Assembly: GCF_900184945.1 (NCBI RefSeq)
Contig: NZ_FXYF01000013.1
Location: 62,001 to 126,000 of the forward strand
DNA from: Antarctobacter aquimaris
GTDB taxonomy: Bacteria > Pseudomonadota > Alphaproteobacteria > Rhodobacterales > Rhodobacteraceae
Length of the DNA stretch: 64,000 nucleotides
Direction of reading: 5' to 3'
This document shows positions 9,220 to 17,999 of the stretch, piece by piece (positions within the stretch are counted from its first letter, which is position 1; each line of letters opens with the position of its first letter). A program made the translations under genes and the position numbers. The notes beneath the pieces are model-generated. The model worked only from the letters and a program-made list of their open reading frames with translations. It was not told the DNA's origin and did not search any database.

Positions 9220-10419
9220 TCACAGCACCGCGTCGAGCGCCTCGATCAGCTGCGCCACCTCGGCCTCGGTCGTGTAATGGACAAAGGAAAGCCGCAGCAC
9301 GCCGTGGTCCGGGTCCACCCCCAGCGCGTGCAGCGGACGCACCGCGTAGAAATCGCCGCCGCCCGCCATGATCCCGTGCGCCGCCAGCCTGGCCGCAACC
9401 TCCTCGCCCGGGCGATTCAGCGCCAGCGCCACCGTGGGCGCGCGTCCCTCGGCGCGCGACGGCCCCAGCAGGCGGACGGCGTTGCGCCCCGCGACCGCGT
9501 CCAGCAAGGGCTGCAACAGCCGCACCTCGTGCGCGCGCATCAGGTCATGCACCTCGTGCGGGGAAACGTCGTGGTGCGCGGCCAGCGCCTCGACATAGTC
9601 CACCATGCCGGCGCAGGCGGCGATCTGCGCGTGGTCCGGCCCGGCGGGGGTAAACCGCTTGGTCAGCGCCTTACCGTTGAAGTAGTGCCCCTGGTTCGGC
9701 AGCGTCTCGGCCAGCGCGCGGCGCATCACCATGATGCCCTGGTGCGGCCCGTATGTCTTGTAGGTGGAAAACAGGTAGATGTCGGGGCCCATCTCACCCA
9801 CGTTGGGAAAGCCGTGCGGCGCATAGCTGACCCCGTCAACGCAGACAAAGGCCCCCGCCGCATGGGCCCGCGCGGTGATCTCGACCACCGGGTTGATCTC
9901 GCCCACCACGTTGGAGCAATGCGGGAAACAGACCAGCCGCACCTTTTCGTCCAGCAGCTTTTCCAGGTCTTCCGGGTCCAGGCTGCCGGTCTCGGGGTCG
10001 ATCTTCCATTCGCGGATCTCGATGCCCTCCTGCGCCAGCCGCCGCCAGGGGCCGGAGTTGGCTTCGTGGTCCTGGTTGGTGACGACGATGGCCTCGCCCT
10101 CGGACATGAACTGGCGAAAGGCGCGGGCCAGCACATAGGTGTTCTGGGTCGTGGACGGGCCAAAGCTCAGCTCGTCGGAGTCGACGCCCAGCAGCGCGGC
10201 AAGCCGTGTGCGCGCCTCGTCCATCTCGGCCCCGCCCGCCTGGCTGGCGGCGTAGGGTCCATAGGGTTGCACCTTGCGTTCGCGGTAGAACCGCGTCAGC
10301 CGGTCGATCACCGGGCCGCAGGCATGGGACCCCCCGGCATTCTCGAAAAACGCCTGCCCCTGCAACGAAGGTTCGGAAAAGGCGGGAAATTGCGCCCGCA
10401 CGAAATCGACATCCAGCAT
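9220..10419 (-). CDS. Class V aminotransferase, cysteine desulfurase-like
   Basis: PLP fold-type I enzyme of 399 residues. The Schiff-base lysine sits in FSTYKTYGPHQG (about residue 219). The PLP-contact histidine lies in NQDHEAN, and FPHCSNVVGE corresponds to the cofactor-binding loop. The family includes NifS/Csd desulfurases and isopenicillin-N-epimerase-like enzymes. No isc/suf genes are nearby, so a housekeeping iron-sulfur role is not supported. The substrate is unknown. It is followed by phrB in the same direction. Confidence 0.8.
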   Translation of the reverse strand: MLDVDFVRAQFPAFSEPSLQGQAFFENAGGSHACGPVIDRLTRFYRERKVQPYGPYAASQAGGAEMDEARTRLAALLGVDSDELSFGPSTTQNTYVLARAFRQFMSEGEAIVVTNQDHEANSGPWRRLAQEGIEIREWKIDPETGSLDPEDLEKLLDEKVRLVCFPHCSNVVGEINPVVEITARAHAAGAFVCVDGVSYAPHGFPNVGEMGPDIYLFSTYKTYGPHQGIMVMRRALAETLPNQGHYFNGKALTKRFTPAGPDHAQIAACAGMVDYVEALAAHHDVSPHEVHDLMRAHEVRLLQPLLDAVAGRNAVRLLGPSRAEGRAPTVALALNRPGEEVAARLAAHGIMAGGGDFYAVRPLHALGVDPDHGVLRLSFVHYTTEAEVAQLIEALDAVL

Positions 10420-10503
10420 CTAGCCCACCCTGTTTGATCCCCGGGGCAGACAATGCCCCTGTTGCGCCCGGCGTCAAGCCAAGGAAGGCCTGTCCGCGCC
10501 AGC

Positions 10504-10537
10504 AAAAAGAGGGCCCGGCGTGAACCGGACCCTCTCA
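10504..10537 (-). terminator. Rho-independent terminator of the BCCT transporter gene
   Basis: On the minus strand an 11-bp stem (AGAGGGTCCGG pairing with CCGGGCCCTCT, one G-T wobble) is followed at once by a run of five T. It lies about 20 nt after the transporter stop codon. Confidence 0.85.
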
Positions 10538-10556
10538 TGCCCTGCGGACCAAAGGC

Positions 10557-12212
10557 TCAGTGCAGCTTGCGCTCGGCCGCGAGGCCTTTCCAGATGGCCC
10601 AGCACATCAGCAACAGCACCACGGTGAACGGCAGGCCGGTCGAGATCACCATGGCCTGCAACGAGGTCAATCCGCCGCCGATCAGCAGCGCGATCGCCAC
10701 CAGCCCTTCGAAGGTGCACCAGAACACCCGCTGCGGCACCGGCGCATCCACCTTGCCGCCCGCAGTGATCGTGTCGATCACCAGCGACCCCGAATCCGAC
10801 GAGGTGACAAAGAACACGATCACCAGGATGATCCCGATGGTCGAGGTGATCGCCGTGAACGGCAGGCCCTCCAGCATGGCAAACAACGACAGTTCGGGCC
10901 GGTAGGCGTCGATCACGTTGGCCTTGACGACCGAGCTTTCGGGGTTGGCGATCATGTCGCTGATCGCCGTGCCGCCGAACACCGTCATCCACAGCACGCA
11001 GACCATCGACGGGATGATCAGCACGCAGATCAGGAATTCGCGCACCGTGCGGCCCCGGCTGACGCGGGCGATGAACATCCCAACGAAGGGCGACCAGCTG
11101 ATCCACCAGGCCCAGTAGAAGGCCGTCCAGCCCTGCATGTAGCCGGTGTCCTCGCGGCCGAACGGGTTCGACAGCGGGATGACGTTCTGCGCGTAGGCGC
11201 CCAGACCGGACACGAACTCGGACAGGATGGCGCCCGCACCGGCGGCGAAGAGCACGAACAGCAACAGCGCCGCCGCGATCACCATGTTGATCTCCGACAG
11301 GATCTTCACCCCGCCATCAAGTCCGCGCAGAACCGAAATGAGCGCGATCGCGGTGATGACGACGATCAGGATCACCTGCACGGTGATGGTGTTGGGAATA
11401 CCATAGACATAGTCCAGCCCGGCGTTCGCCTGTTGCGCCCCGACGCCCAGCGAGGTCGCCAGCCCGAACAGCGTGGCAAAGACCGCAAGCGTGTCGATGA
11501 CATGGCCCCACCAGCCCCAGATCCGGTCCCCAAGGATCGGGTAGAAGGCCGACCGGATCGAAAGCGGCAGGCCCTTGTTGTAGCTGAACAGCGCCAGCGC
11601 CAGCGCGACGACGGCGTAGATCGCCCAGGGGTGCAGCGCCCAGTGGTAGGATGTCGCCGCCAGGGCCATGCGCCGCGCCTCATCGACATTGGCCGCGATC
11701 AGGCTGCCATCCTCGGCAAAGGGCCGCACCGTGCCCAGCGGCGCGTCGCCCCAGGGCGTGCCGAAATAATAGGCCGGTTCCAGCACGCCGAAGAACATCA
11801 GCCCGATGCCCATGCCGGCGGCGAACAGCATGGCGAACCAGCCCGGATAGCCGTAGTCGGGCGTCGCATCCGCGCCGCCCAGCCGGACCGATCCCATCGG
11901 CGAGACGATCAGCAGCAGGCAGAACAGCACAAAGACGTTGGCCGCCAGCAGAAAGAACCAGTCAAAGGTCGATGTCAGCGCCGGGCGCAGCCAGCCGAAA
12001 AAGGCGCCCGCCTGTTCCGGGGCCGCCAGCGCGTAGACCACGAAGGCGACGATCGACAGACCCGAGATCAGGAACACCGGGTTGTGGATGTCGACCGGGA
12101 TCGGGCCCAGTCTGGTCTCGATGTTGTCCTGCCCGATCTCGTAGTCGGTCTGGATCAGATCCGAGATGCCTTCGGGCTCGGGGATGCCCTGACCGTTTGT
12201 GGTGTCAGACAT
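10557..12212 (-). CDS. BCCT family transporter (betaine/choline/carnitine type)
   Basis: Secondary transporter for quaternary-ammonium or related zwitterionic solutes, 551 residues with about 12 transmembrane helices. The helix-3 GMGIGLMFFGVLEP segment and the helix-8 tryptophan-rich FYWAWWISWSPFVGMFIARVSRGRT region are family hallmarks. The cytoplasmic tail is short, unlike strongly osmosensing BetP. It is 69 nt downstream of a UspA gene on the same strand and ends in a clear terminator. The pairing suggests osmotic or stress-linked uptake; the substrate is not determined. Confidence 0.92.
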   Translation of the reverse strand: MSDTTNGQGIPEPEGISDLIQTDYEIGQDNIETRLGPIPVDIHNPVFLISGLSIVAFVVYALAAPEQAGAFFGWLRPALTSTFDWFFLLAANVFVLFCLLLIVSPMGSVRLGGADATPDYGYPGWFAMLFAAGMGIGLMFFGVLEPAYYFGTPWGDAPLGTVRPFAEDGSLIAANVDEARRMALAATSYHWALHPWAIYAVVALALALFSYNKGLPLSIRSAFYPILGDRIWGWWGHVIDTLAVFATLFGLATSLGVGAQQANAGLDYVYGIPNTITVQVILIVVITAIALISVLRGLDGGVKILSEINMVIAAALLLFVLFAAGAGAILSEFVSGLGAYAQNVIPLSNPFGREDTGYMQGWTAFYWAWWISWSPFVGMFIARVSRGRTVREFLICVLIIPSMVCVLWMTVFGGTAISDMIANPESSVVKANVIDAYRPELSLFAMLEGLPFTAITSTIGIILVIVFFVTSSDSGSLVIDTITAGGKVDAPVPQRVFWCTFEGLVAIALLIGGGLTSLQAMVISTGLPFTVVLLLMCWAIWKGLAAERKLH

Positions 12213-12281
12213 GTGTCTGGCCTCCTGTTTTGTCGTTTCCCTGTTTGGCCGGGCGCGCGATGGCCCGCGGCGCCTGCCGCC

Positions 12282-12695
12282 TCACCGGACCACCATGACC
12301 GAAACCTTGGCGTGGCCGGCGACGGTGCCGCCGTTCGACGGCCAGACGTAGTCGGTGATGTTCGGAACATGGCTCGCCATGACCACGAGGTCCGCGCCGG
12401 TCTCGTCCACCGCCTTCAGCAGCGTCGGATCGAGATCGATCGAGGGGTCGTGGCTGGTGACCGCGTGGGCCTCCGTTGTGATGCCCCGCTCCTCGGCCTG
12501 GGCCTTGGCAAAGGCGTCCAGCTTGGCGGCGAATTCCTTCGGCGTGTGCGCCACCGGCCCCGGCGTGTTGGCCGCGACTCCGACGTAGATCACCGTCGCC
12601 TTGTGGTGTCGCGCAAGGTCGGCCGCGCATCCCAGCGCCTTTTCCAGCCGCCCGGCATGCGCAAGGTCAACCGGCACCAATATGCGTTTGAACAC
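12282..12695 (-). CDS. Universal stress protein, UspA family
   Basis: Cytosolic nucleotide-binding-fold protein of 137 residues. It opens with the typical FKRILVPVDLA strand and ends with ADLVVMASHVP ... VMVVR. The ATP-binding G-2x-G-9x-G(S/T) motif is not canonical here, so ATP binding is uncertain. It precedes the BCCT gene by 69 nt. A UspA domain next to an osmolyte or TRAP transporter is a recurring arrangement in bacteria, consistent with control of uptake. Confidence 0.88.
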   Translation of the reverse strand: MFKRILVPVDLAHAGRLEKALGCAADLARHHKATVIYVGVAANTPGPVAHTPKEFAAKLDAFAKAQAEERGITTEAHAVTSHDPSIDLDPTLLKAVDETGADLVVMASHVPNITDYVWPSNGGTVAGHAKVSVMVVR

Positions 12696-12890
12696 GTCCC
12701 ACTCCCTTTGGTTGTTTCCGCCGGGGGGTGTCTCGGGGTGACGGACCGGCCCTCCCGGCGATGTCAGCGCCGGGCGTCCGCCTTTCCCGACTGGACAAGC
12801 CTACGCGGAAACGGGCCGCGAAACAAACCTGTCGGACGATCCGTGCAAAGAAACCGACACCAGATGCCGGATTTTTCCTGCCCCAAAGCA

Positions 12891-12922
12891 GACCCCCGCT
12901 GCCTGTCGGGGCAGCGGGGGTC
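12891..12922. terminator. Perfect 13-bp inverted repeat, probable terminator between HIT and UspA genes
   Basis: GACCCCCGCTGCC pairs perfectly with GGCAGCGGGGGTC across a 6-nt loop, in the 266-nt gap between the HIT gene stop (12962) and the UspA start (12695). The T-run after it on the minus strand is weak, so termination is likely but not certain. Confidence 0.6.
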
Positions 12923-12961
12923 CCTTTCGAACCGCGGTGAAACGGGCGCTGGTGCTGTCGG

Positions 12962-13378
12962 TCAGCCCAGCGCCGCGCGCAACTTGGCCGCGATCTCGGC
13001 GATCTGCGCCATGTCTCCGGCCTGTCCCGGCGGGCGCAGCCTGACCCCTTCCCAGCGCGGCAGGATGTGGAAATGCAGGTGGAACACCTCCTGCCCGCCC
13101 GGCCCCTCGTTGAACTGCTGGATCGTCACGCCGTCCGCCGCAAGCGCGCTCATCGCCGCCTGCGCCACCTTCTGCGTCGTCGCCATGACCACCGAAAGCT
13201 GCTCTTGCGAGGCATCCAGCAGGTTGCGGCAGGGAGTTTTCGGGATCACCAGGCAATGCCCGTCGGCGCGCGGGAAGATGTCCATGAAGCACAGGGTATG
13301 GTCGTCTTCGTAGACCCGGGTCGACGGGATCTCGCCCCGCAGGATCCTGGCGAAAATGTTCTGGTCGTCATAGCTCAT
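12962..13378 (-). CDS. HIT family hydrolase
   Basis: Histidine-triad nucleotide hydrolase of 138 residues, probably acting on AMP-amide or dinucleotide substrates in the cytosol. The catalytic motif HLHFHI is present near residue 100, and the N-terminal FARILRGEIPSTRVYED segment is typical of the Hint branch. Its ATG overlaps the acuI stop by 4 nt (ATGA), so translation is probably coupled. A longer open frame reading upstream merely runs through acuI out of frame. Confidence 0.92.
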   Translation of the reverse strand: MSYDDQNIFARILRGEIPSTRVYEDDHTLCFMDIFPRADGHCLVIPKTPCRNLLDASQEQLSVVMATTQKVAQAAMSALAADGVTIQQFNEGPGGQEVFHLHFHILPRWEGVRLRPPGQAGDMAQIAEIAAKLRAALG

Positions 13379-14370
13379 GCGTTCACATCCACCACCACGC
13401 GGCCCTTGACCTGGCCCTTGAGAATGTCGCGGCCCAGCTGCGGCAGGTCCGCCAGCGTCGCCGCCTGGATCATCGTTTCCAGCTTGTCCATCGGCAGGTC
13501 CTGCGCGATGCGCTGCCAGGCACGGACACGGTTGGCATAGGGCTGCATCACGCTGTCGATGCCCAGCAGGTTCACGCCGCGCAGGATGAAGGGCGTGATG
13601 AGCGCGCCTTCGATCGCCGCGCCCCCGGCCAGGCCGATCGCAGCAACCGAAGTGCCGTATTTCATCTGCTTCAGCACCCGGCCCAGCATTGCGCCGGCCA
13701 CCGCGTCGACGCAGCCGGCCCAGCGTTCGCCCTCCAGCGGTTTCTTCGTCACCTCGGTCAGCTCTTCGCGGGCGACGATCTCGGATGCGCCGAGGCCCTT
13801 GAGGTAGTCCGCCTGCTCCGGCCGCCCGGTGACGGCCGCCACCTCGTGCCCCAGCTTGGCCAAGAGCGCCACCGCGACCGAGCCGACGCCGCCCGCCGCC
13901 CCGGTCACCAGCACCGGCCCGTGCCCCGGCACCAGCCCGTGATCCTCCAGCGCCATGACCGCCAGCATCGCCGTCAGCCCCGCCGTGCCCACCGCCATGG
14001 CGGCGCGCGCGTCCAGCCCCTCGGGCAGCGGCACCAGCCAGTCGGCCTTGACCCGCGCCTTTTGCGCGTAGCCGCCCCAATGCGCCTCGCCCACACGCCA
14101 GCCGGTCAGCACCACCTTGTCCCCCGGCTTGTAGCGGTCGTCCGAGGACGCCTCGACCGTGCCGGCAAAGTCGATGCCCGGCACGTGCGGATACTTGCGC
14201 ACCAGCCCCGCGCCCGGACCGATGCAGAGCCCGTCCTTGTAGTTCACCGTCGAAAACTCGACGGCCACCGTGACCTCGGCCTCGGGCAGATCATCGAGAC
14301 CGATCTCCTTCACCGTGGCCGCGGTCTTGCCGCTGTCCTCGTCCTTGTCGACGATCAGTGCCTTGAACAT
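13375..14370 (-). CDS. acuI: Acryloyl-CoA reductase AcuI, MDR superfamily
   Basis: NADPH-dependent medium-chain reductase that converts acryloyl-CoA to propanoyl-CoA and so detoxifies acrylate from DMSP cleavage. The 331-residue protein matches the AcuI/YhdH pattern: VNYKDGLCIGPG near residue 45, HVPGIDFAGTV, and a Rossmann motif VTGAAGGVGS near residue 157. No zinc-ligand cluster is visible, as expected for this branch. No DMSP lyase or acuR regulator lies nearby, so the link to DMSP is from family knowledge only. It is coupled to the HIT gene. Confidence 0.88.
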   Translation of the reverse strand: MFKALIVDKDEDSGKTAATVKEIGLDDLPEAEVTVAVEFSTVNYKDGLCIGPGAGLVRKYPHVPGIDFAGTVEASSDDRYKPGDKVVLTGWRVGEAHWGGYAQKARVKADWLVPLPEGLDARAAMAVGTAGLTAMLAVMALEDHGLVPGHGPVLVTGAAGGVGSVAVALLAKLGHEVAAVTGRPEQADYLKGLGASEIVAREELTEVTKKPLEGERWAGCVDAVAGAMLGRVLKQMKYGTSVAAIGLAGGAAIEGALITPFILRGVNLLGIDSVMQPYANRVRAWQRIAQDLPMDKLETMIQAATLADLPQLGRDILKGQVKGRVVVDVNA

Positions 14371-14404
14371 CCTGTCTCCTTCGCTTTTCTTATCAGTGGC
14401 GGAC

Positions 14405-14923
14405 CTACAGCCAGGGTCCGTGTTCCGGCATGAAGGCCAGGTCGCTGACCGGCGCCTTGGCCCCCGCCGCCGTCAGCATGGCATGGATCTGGCCGCGATG
14501 GTGAGTCTGGTGGTTGAACATGTGCACGACGCAGACGGCCATCGGCTTGGACACCTCGCGCCCCAGCGCGCCGGAGTGCCAGCGCAGATCCCCGGCCAGG
14601 TCGACCGCGCGCACCCGCTCGGCCCAGAGCAGGATGTCGCCATCGGTGCGGAACCGCTCCACCTCCCAGTCGGCGCGCGAGGCGGTCAAGCCGGGGCTGT
14701 CGGGGATGCCCGCCGTGGGCGCGGGTGTCCCGGCAAAGCGCGCCATCCACATCCGGTCGCCCCACAGCAGGTGGTTCGCCGTGCCCAGGATCGAGCCGAA
14801 AAAGGCCCCCCGGTCGGCATTCAGCGCGGCCGCGTCCAGCGTGGCAAAGGACGCCTTCAACTGGCGGTTCTGCCACGCGTTGTAGCGCGCCATCATCACA
14901 CAGTAGTCGGGCGTCAGCTTCAT
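14405..14923 (-). CDS. DinB family protein
   Basis: Four-helix-bundle, metal-binding DinB/YfiT-type protein of 172 residues. Three candidate metal-ligand histidines are visible: one in ANHLLWGDRMW near residue 50 and two in HMFNHQTHHRGQIH near residue 135. Members are often thiol-dependent transferases or stress proteins. The start overlaps the DUF1326 gene by 4 nt, so the two are probably co-translated. The stop lies 34 nt from the acuI start. Confidence 0.87.
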   Translation of the reverse strand: MKLTPDYCVMMARYNAWQNRQLKASFATLDAAALNADRGAFFGSILGTANHLLWGDRMWMARFAGTPAPTAGIPDSPGLTASRADWEVERFRTDGDILLWAERVRAVDLAGDLRWHSGALGREVSKPMAVCVVHMFNHQTHHRGQIHAMLTAAGAKAPVSDLAFMPEHGPWL

Positions 14924-15627
14924 TTGCCGGGGCCTTTCCAGTCGATCGCGCAGATCTCGCCCGACTTGCCGGTAAAGTCCCAGACACGGCCGTAATCGCG
15001 CACCTTGCTTTTCAGACCCTTGGCCACGACGATGTCCGGCCCCATCCAGTATTTCGTGTTCTGGATCAGGATCGGCTCGTCCGGCTTGGCGCCCTGCACC
15101 ATCTCGATCTCGCCCTGAATCTTGCGCCCGATGTAGAGGCCACGCTTCGTCCCCTCGCGCACGATCTCGACCTTCTCGCGCTCGTGCCCGATGATCTCCG
15201 ACACCAGCAGGGTGAACAGGCCGGTGGTGCCACCCGCCTCGCCCGACAGGATCTTGAGCAAGCCGTTGTAGGCGCGGGGCGTGGCGCTGTCGTCGATGTA
15301 GGCGGCGACCTTCCAGTCACCCTCGGCCATCTTGCCGGGGATCTCGACCATCAGGCCGACGTTGATGCCGGTGAGGTCCTCGCCCTCGAAATGGCCCTCG
15401 TCGATGGCGATGGCCATCCAGGCCTTGCAGGTGCCCTCGGTCGGCGCGTGCTTGCCCAGGCTGACGACACAGGGGCAGAACACCTCGCACGAGCAGTTGA
15501 GGAACAGCTCGCCCTTGATCGCCCAGTCGGTCGGGCGCATCTGGCGGCGCTTGGGGTTCGGCATCCGCTGGTCGATGCGCTGGCTGATCGGCAGGCGGTC
15601 GGCGTCGGGGCGGCGGGTCAGGGCCAT
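14920..15627 (-). CDS. DUF1326 domain protein with CxCxxFCPC motif
   Basis: The 235-residue protein contains GELFLNCSCEVFCPC, the cysteine-rich signature of DUF1326, followed by the conserved GKIQGEIE-like region. Function is unknown; the cysteines suggest metal or redox chemistry. The ATG at 15627 has GGAGG just upstream, but the spacing is short (3 nt). The ATG at 15540 would start directly at the conserved domain and is a reasonable alternative. It is coupled to the DinB gene by an ATGA overlap. Confidence 0.8.
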   Translation of the reverse strand: MALTRRPDADRLPISQRIDQRMPNPKRRQMRPTDWAIKGELFLNCSCEVFCPCVVSLGKHAPTEGTCKAWMAIAIDEGHFEGEDLTGINVGLMVEIPGKMAEGDWKVAAYIDDSATPRAYNGLLKILSGEAGGTTGLFTLLVSEIIGHEREKVEIVREGTKRGLYIGRKIQGEIEMVQGAKPDEPILIQNTKYWMGPDIVVAKGLKSKVRDYGRVWDFTGKSGEICAIDWKGPGK

Positions 15628-15777
15628 GGGTCCTCCATCGGGTTGCGGCGGCGGCCCATGGGGCCAGCCCGTCGCCAGTTAAAAGGGCTCTGGCGGCAAC
15701 GCGCAAGACCCGTCCGGCGCGGCGGACCGGGTTTCAGCGCCCGCCCCGCGCGCCCTGCCCCGCCGCGTGGCCGGGCC

Positions 15778-17304
15778 TCAGCGCAGGTCGCCCGGCAGCA
15801 GCGCGTCGGGCATGTTCTGGTAACAGACCGGCCGCAGGAAGCGGCGGATCGCCAGCGTGCCGACCGAGGTCGCGCCAAAGTTGGTCGAGGCCGGGTAAGG
15901 CCCGCCATGCACCATCGACTCGCAGACCTCCACGCCGGTCGGAAAGCCGTTGGCCAGCACGCGGCCCGCCTTGCGCTCCAGCACCGGCATCAGCCGCTGG
16001 CCCAGCGCGGTGTCGCCGGCGTCCAGGTGCAGCGTGCAGGTCAGCTGGCCGTGCAAGGACCGCGCCACCTGCTCCATCTCGTCCACGTCCGAAACCCGCA
16101 CGATCAGCCCGAGCGGGCCGAATACCTCTTCCCCCAGCGCCGCGTTCGCCAGCCACTCCTTGCCGGTGGTGGCAAAGAGGTAGGGCGTGGCGTTGCGCAG
16201 GTCACACATGGAGGTCAGCAGCGCCTGCACCCCCGCGGCCCCTGCCACCCGGTCGCGCCCGGCGCGGTAGGCGGCGGCGATGCCGTCGGTCAGCATGGTC
16301 TGCGCGCCGACCGGCTCCAGCGCCTTGGTCGACGCTTCGATGAAGGCATCGGCCTCTGGCCCCTCGATCACCACGGCAATGCCGGGGTTGGTGCAGAACT
16401 GCCCTGCCCCCATGGTCAGCGACCCGGCCCAGCCCTTGGCGATCTCACCGCCGCGCGCCTTTGTCGCCTCGGGCAGCAGGAACATCGGGTTCACGCTGCC
16501 CAACTCGCCAAAGAAGGGGATCGGTTCCGGCCGCGCGGCGCAGAGGTCGAACAGCGCGCGCCCGCCGCCCAGCGATCCGGTAAAGCCCACCGCCTTGATC
16601 AGCGGATGCTGGACCAGCGCGGTGCCCACGTCGCGCTTGCCGCCCTGGATCAGGCTGAAGACGCCGGGATGCACACCGCATTTCGCGATGGCGGCATGGA
16701 TCGCCTCGGCGACGATCTCGGCGGTGCCGGGATGGGCCGAATGGCCCTTGACCACCACCGGGCAGCCCGCCGCCAGAGCGCTGGCCGTGTCGCCGCCCGC
16801 GGTCGAGAAGGCGAGCGGAAAGTTCGACGCACCAAAGACAGCCACCGGCCCGATCGGGCGCTGCACCATCTTCAGGTCCGGGCGCGGCGCCGGCGCGCGG
16901 TCGGGCAGCGCCACGTCGTGACGGCGGTCGAGGTAATCGCCCTTCAGGATATGCGAGGCGAACAGCCGCAGCTGCCCGGTCGTGCGCCCGCGTTCGCCCT
17001 GAAGCCGTGCTTCCGGCAGGCCGCTCTCCTGCGTGCCGATCTCGGTGATCGCCTCGGCGCGGGCCTCGATCTCGTCTGCGATGGCGTTGAGAAAGGCGGC
17101 GCGCTCTTCACGCGTCGAATAGGCGTAGGTCCAGAACGCCTCTTCCGCCGCCACGCAGGCGCGGTCCACCAGCGCGGGCGTGCCCATGCTGAAGTCATGC
17201 GCCGGGCCATGCGCGGGCTCGGAGGCAAAGGTGGCCTCGCCGGCCACCCAGTCGCCGGCGATCAGATGTTTGCCGTGCGGCGTGAAAACGGATTTGTCGA
17301 GCAT
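15778..17304 (-). CDS. NADP-type aldehyde dehydrogenase, 2,5-dioxovalerate (alpha-ketoglutaric semialdehyde) dehydrogenase-like
   Basis: Aldehyde dehydrogenase of 508 residues. The catalytic cysteine is in GAGQFCTNPG (about residue 302) and the general base in PFFGELGSVNP (about residue 262). The GASNFPLAFS segment and overall length are typical of the branch that oxidises alpha-ketoglutaric semialdehyde in hydroxyproline or pentose catabolism. The ATG at 17304 has a GGGGGA site; a longer frame is not needed. It sits just downstream of the decayed racemase and ABC genes, suggesting it was once the last enzyme of that operon. The reading frame is intact. Confidence 0.85.
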   Translation of the reverse strand: MLDKSVFTPHGKHLIAGDWVAGEATFASEPAHGPAHDFSMGTPALVDRACVAAEEAFWTYAYSTREERAAFLNAIADEIEARAEAITEIGTQESGLPEARLQGERGRTTGQLRLFASHILKGDYLDRRHDVALPDRAPAPRPDLKMVQRPIGPVAVFGASNFPLAFSTAGGDTASALAAGCPVVVKGHSAHPGTAEIVAEAIHAAIAKCGVHPGVFSLIQGGKRDVGTALVQHPLIKAVGFTGSLGGGRALFDLCAARPEPIPFFGELGSVNPMFLLPEATKARGGEIAKGWAGSLTMGAGQFCTNPGIAVVIEGPEADAFIEASTKALEPVGAQTMLTDGIAAAYRAGRDRVAGAAGVQALLTSMCDLRNATPYLFATTGKEWLANAALGEEVFGPLGLIVRVSDVDEMEQVARSLHGQLTCTLHLDAGDTALGQRLMPVLERKAGRVLANGFPTGVEVCESMVHGGPYPASTNFGATSVGTLAIRRFLRPVCYQNMPDALLPGDLR

Positions 17305-17422
17305 GTATGTTTCCCCCTGGACAGGCCCCGGCACTGCGGGGCAACCGGCCTGCCGCCGGGCGGCGGTCAGGCGTCATGTCGTCATCTACGCCGCCAACGG
17401 GCCGGATGTCCATGTTCGGGGG

Positions 17423-17999
17423 ACGGGTTTGGATCAGCCCCAGCGTCACGCCCGTCGCCGCGCGCACGCCGTCGATCAGGCGCAGCCCGCTGCGGGCGCG
17501 CGCTCTGACAGGTGGACCATGCCGCCGCACGCAGCCCAGCACCACCGTGGACACGCCGTCCTCACGCTCCGCCGCGACGATCTCGTCGCGCACCCGGCCC
17601 AGGTGCGCGCCCAGCCCATAGGCGCGGATGTTCTCCTCCAGCATCGGGACCGAGACCGGCCTTGTCGTGACCACCGAGAACAGGCCCCCCGGCATGACCG
17701 CCAGGTGATGGGCCGCCTGGCCGATGCCGATCACCGGGCAGCGCGATGGCCTGCGCCCCGGCCAGGCCGGTGTCGTCGAAACAGCCGATCAGGATCGCGC
17801 GCGCCCCCTCGTCCGAGGCGCGCCGCACCAGCTCCGGCAAAGGCGGCACGGCCAACGCGCCGTCCTCCGGCCCCTTGATCGACGGCGGCCCGTCGTCGCA
17901 GGTCCATCCGGCAAGAGGCACCGCCCCGGCCACCGCCTGCGCCGTGGCGCGCATCTCCTCGGTCATCGACGCGGTGGAGTTGGGGTTGATCAGGACGAT
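17423..17999 (-). pseudogene. Asp/Glu/hydantoin racemase, broken by three frameshifts
   Basis: Three reading frames must be joined to recover the protein. The N-terminal part reads IVLINPNSTASMTEEM and then GCFDDTGLAGAQAIA, typical of hydantoin racemases. After a shift near 17740 the next frame gives CPVIGIGQAAHHLAV, continuing to STVVLGC. A short middle frame (GGMVHLSERA) appears only after a shift near 17530, and the last frame resumes near 17500 with RSGLRLIDGV. No start codon lies in frame with the conserved N-terminus. The piece overlaps the end of the upstream permease by about 10 nt. Sequencing error is possible, but neighbouring genes also show deletions. Confidence 0.75.

Noticed and set aside
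13379-14080. N-terminal extension of the HIT protein
   Set aside because: It would read through acuI in another frame; the ATG at 13378 overlaps the acuI stop and gives the normal HIT length.
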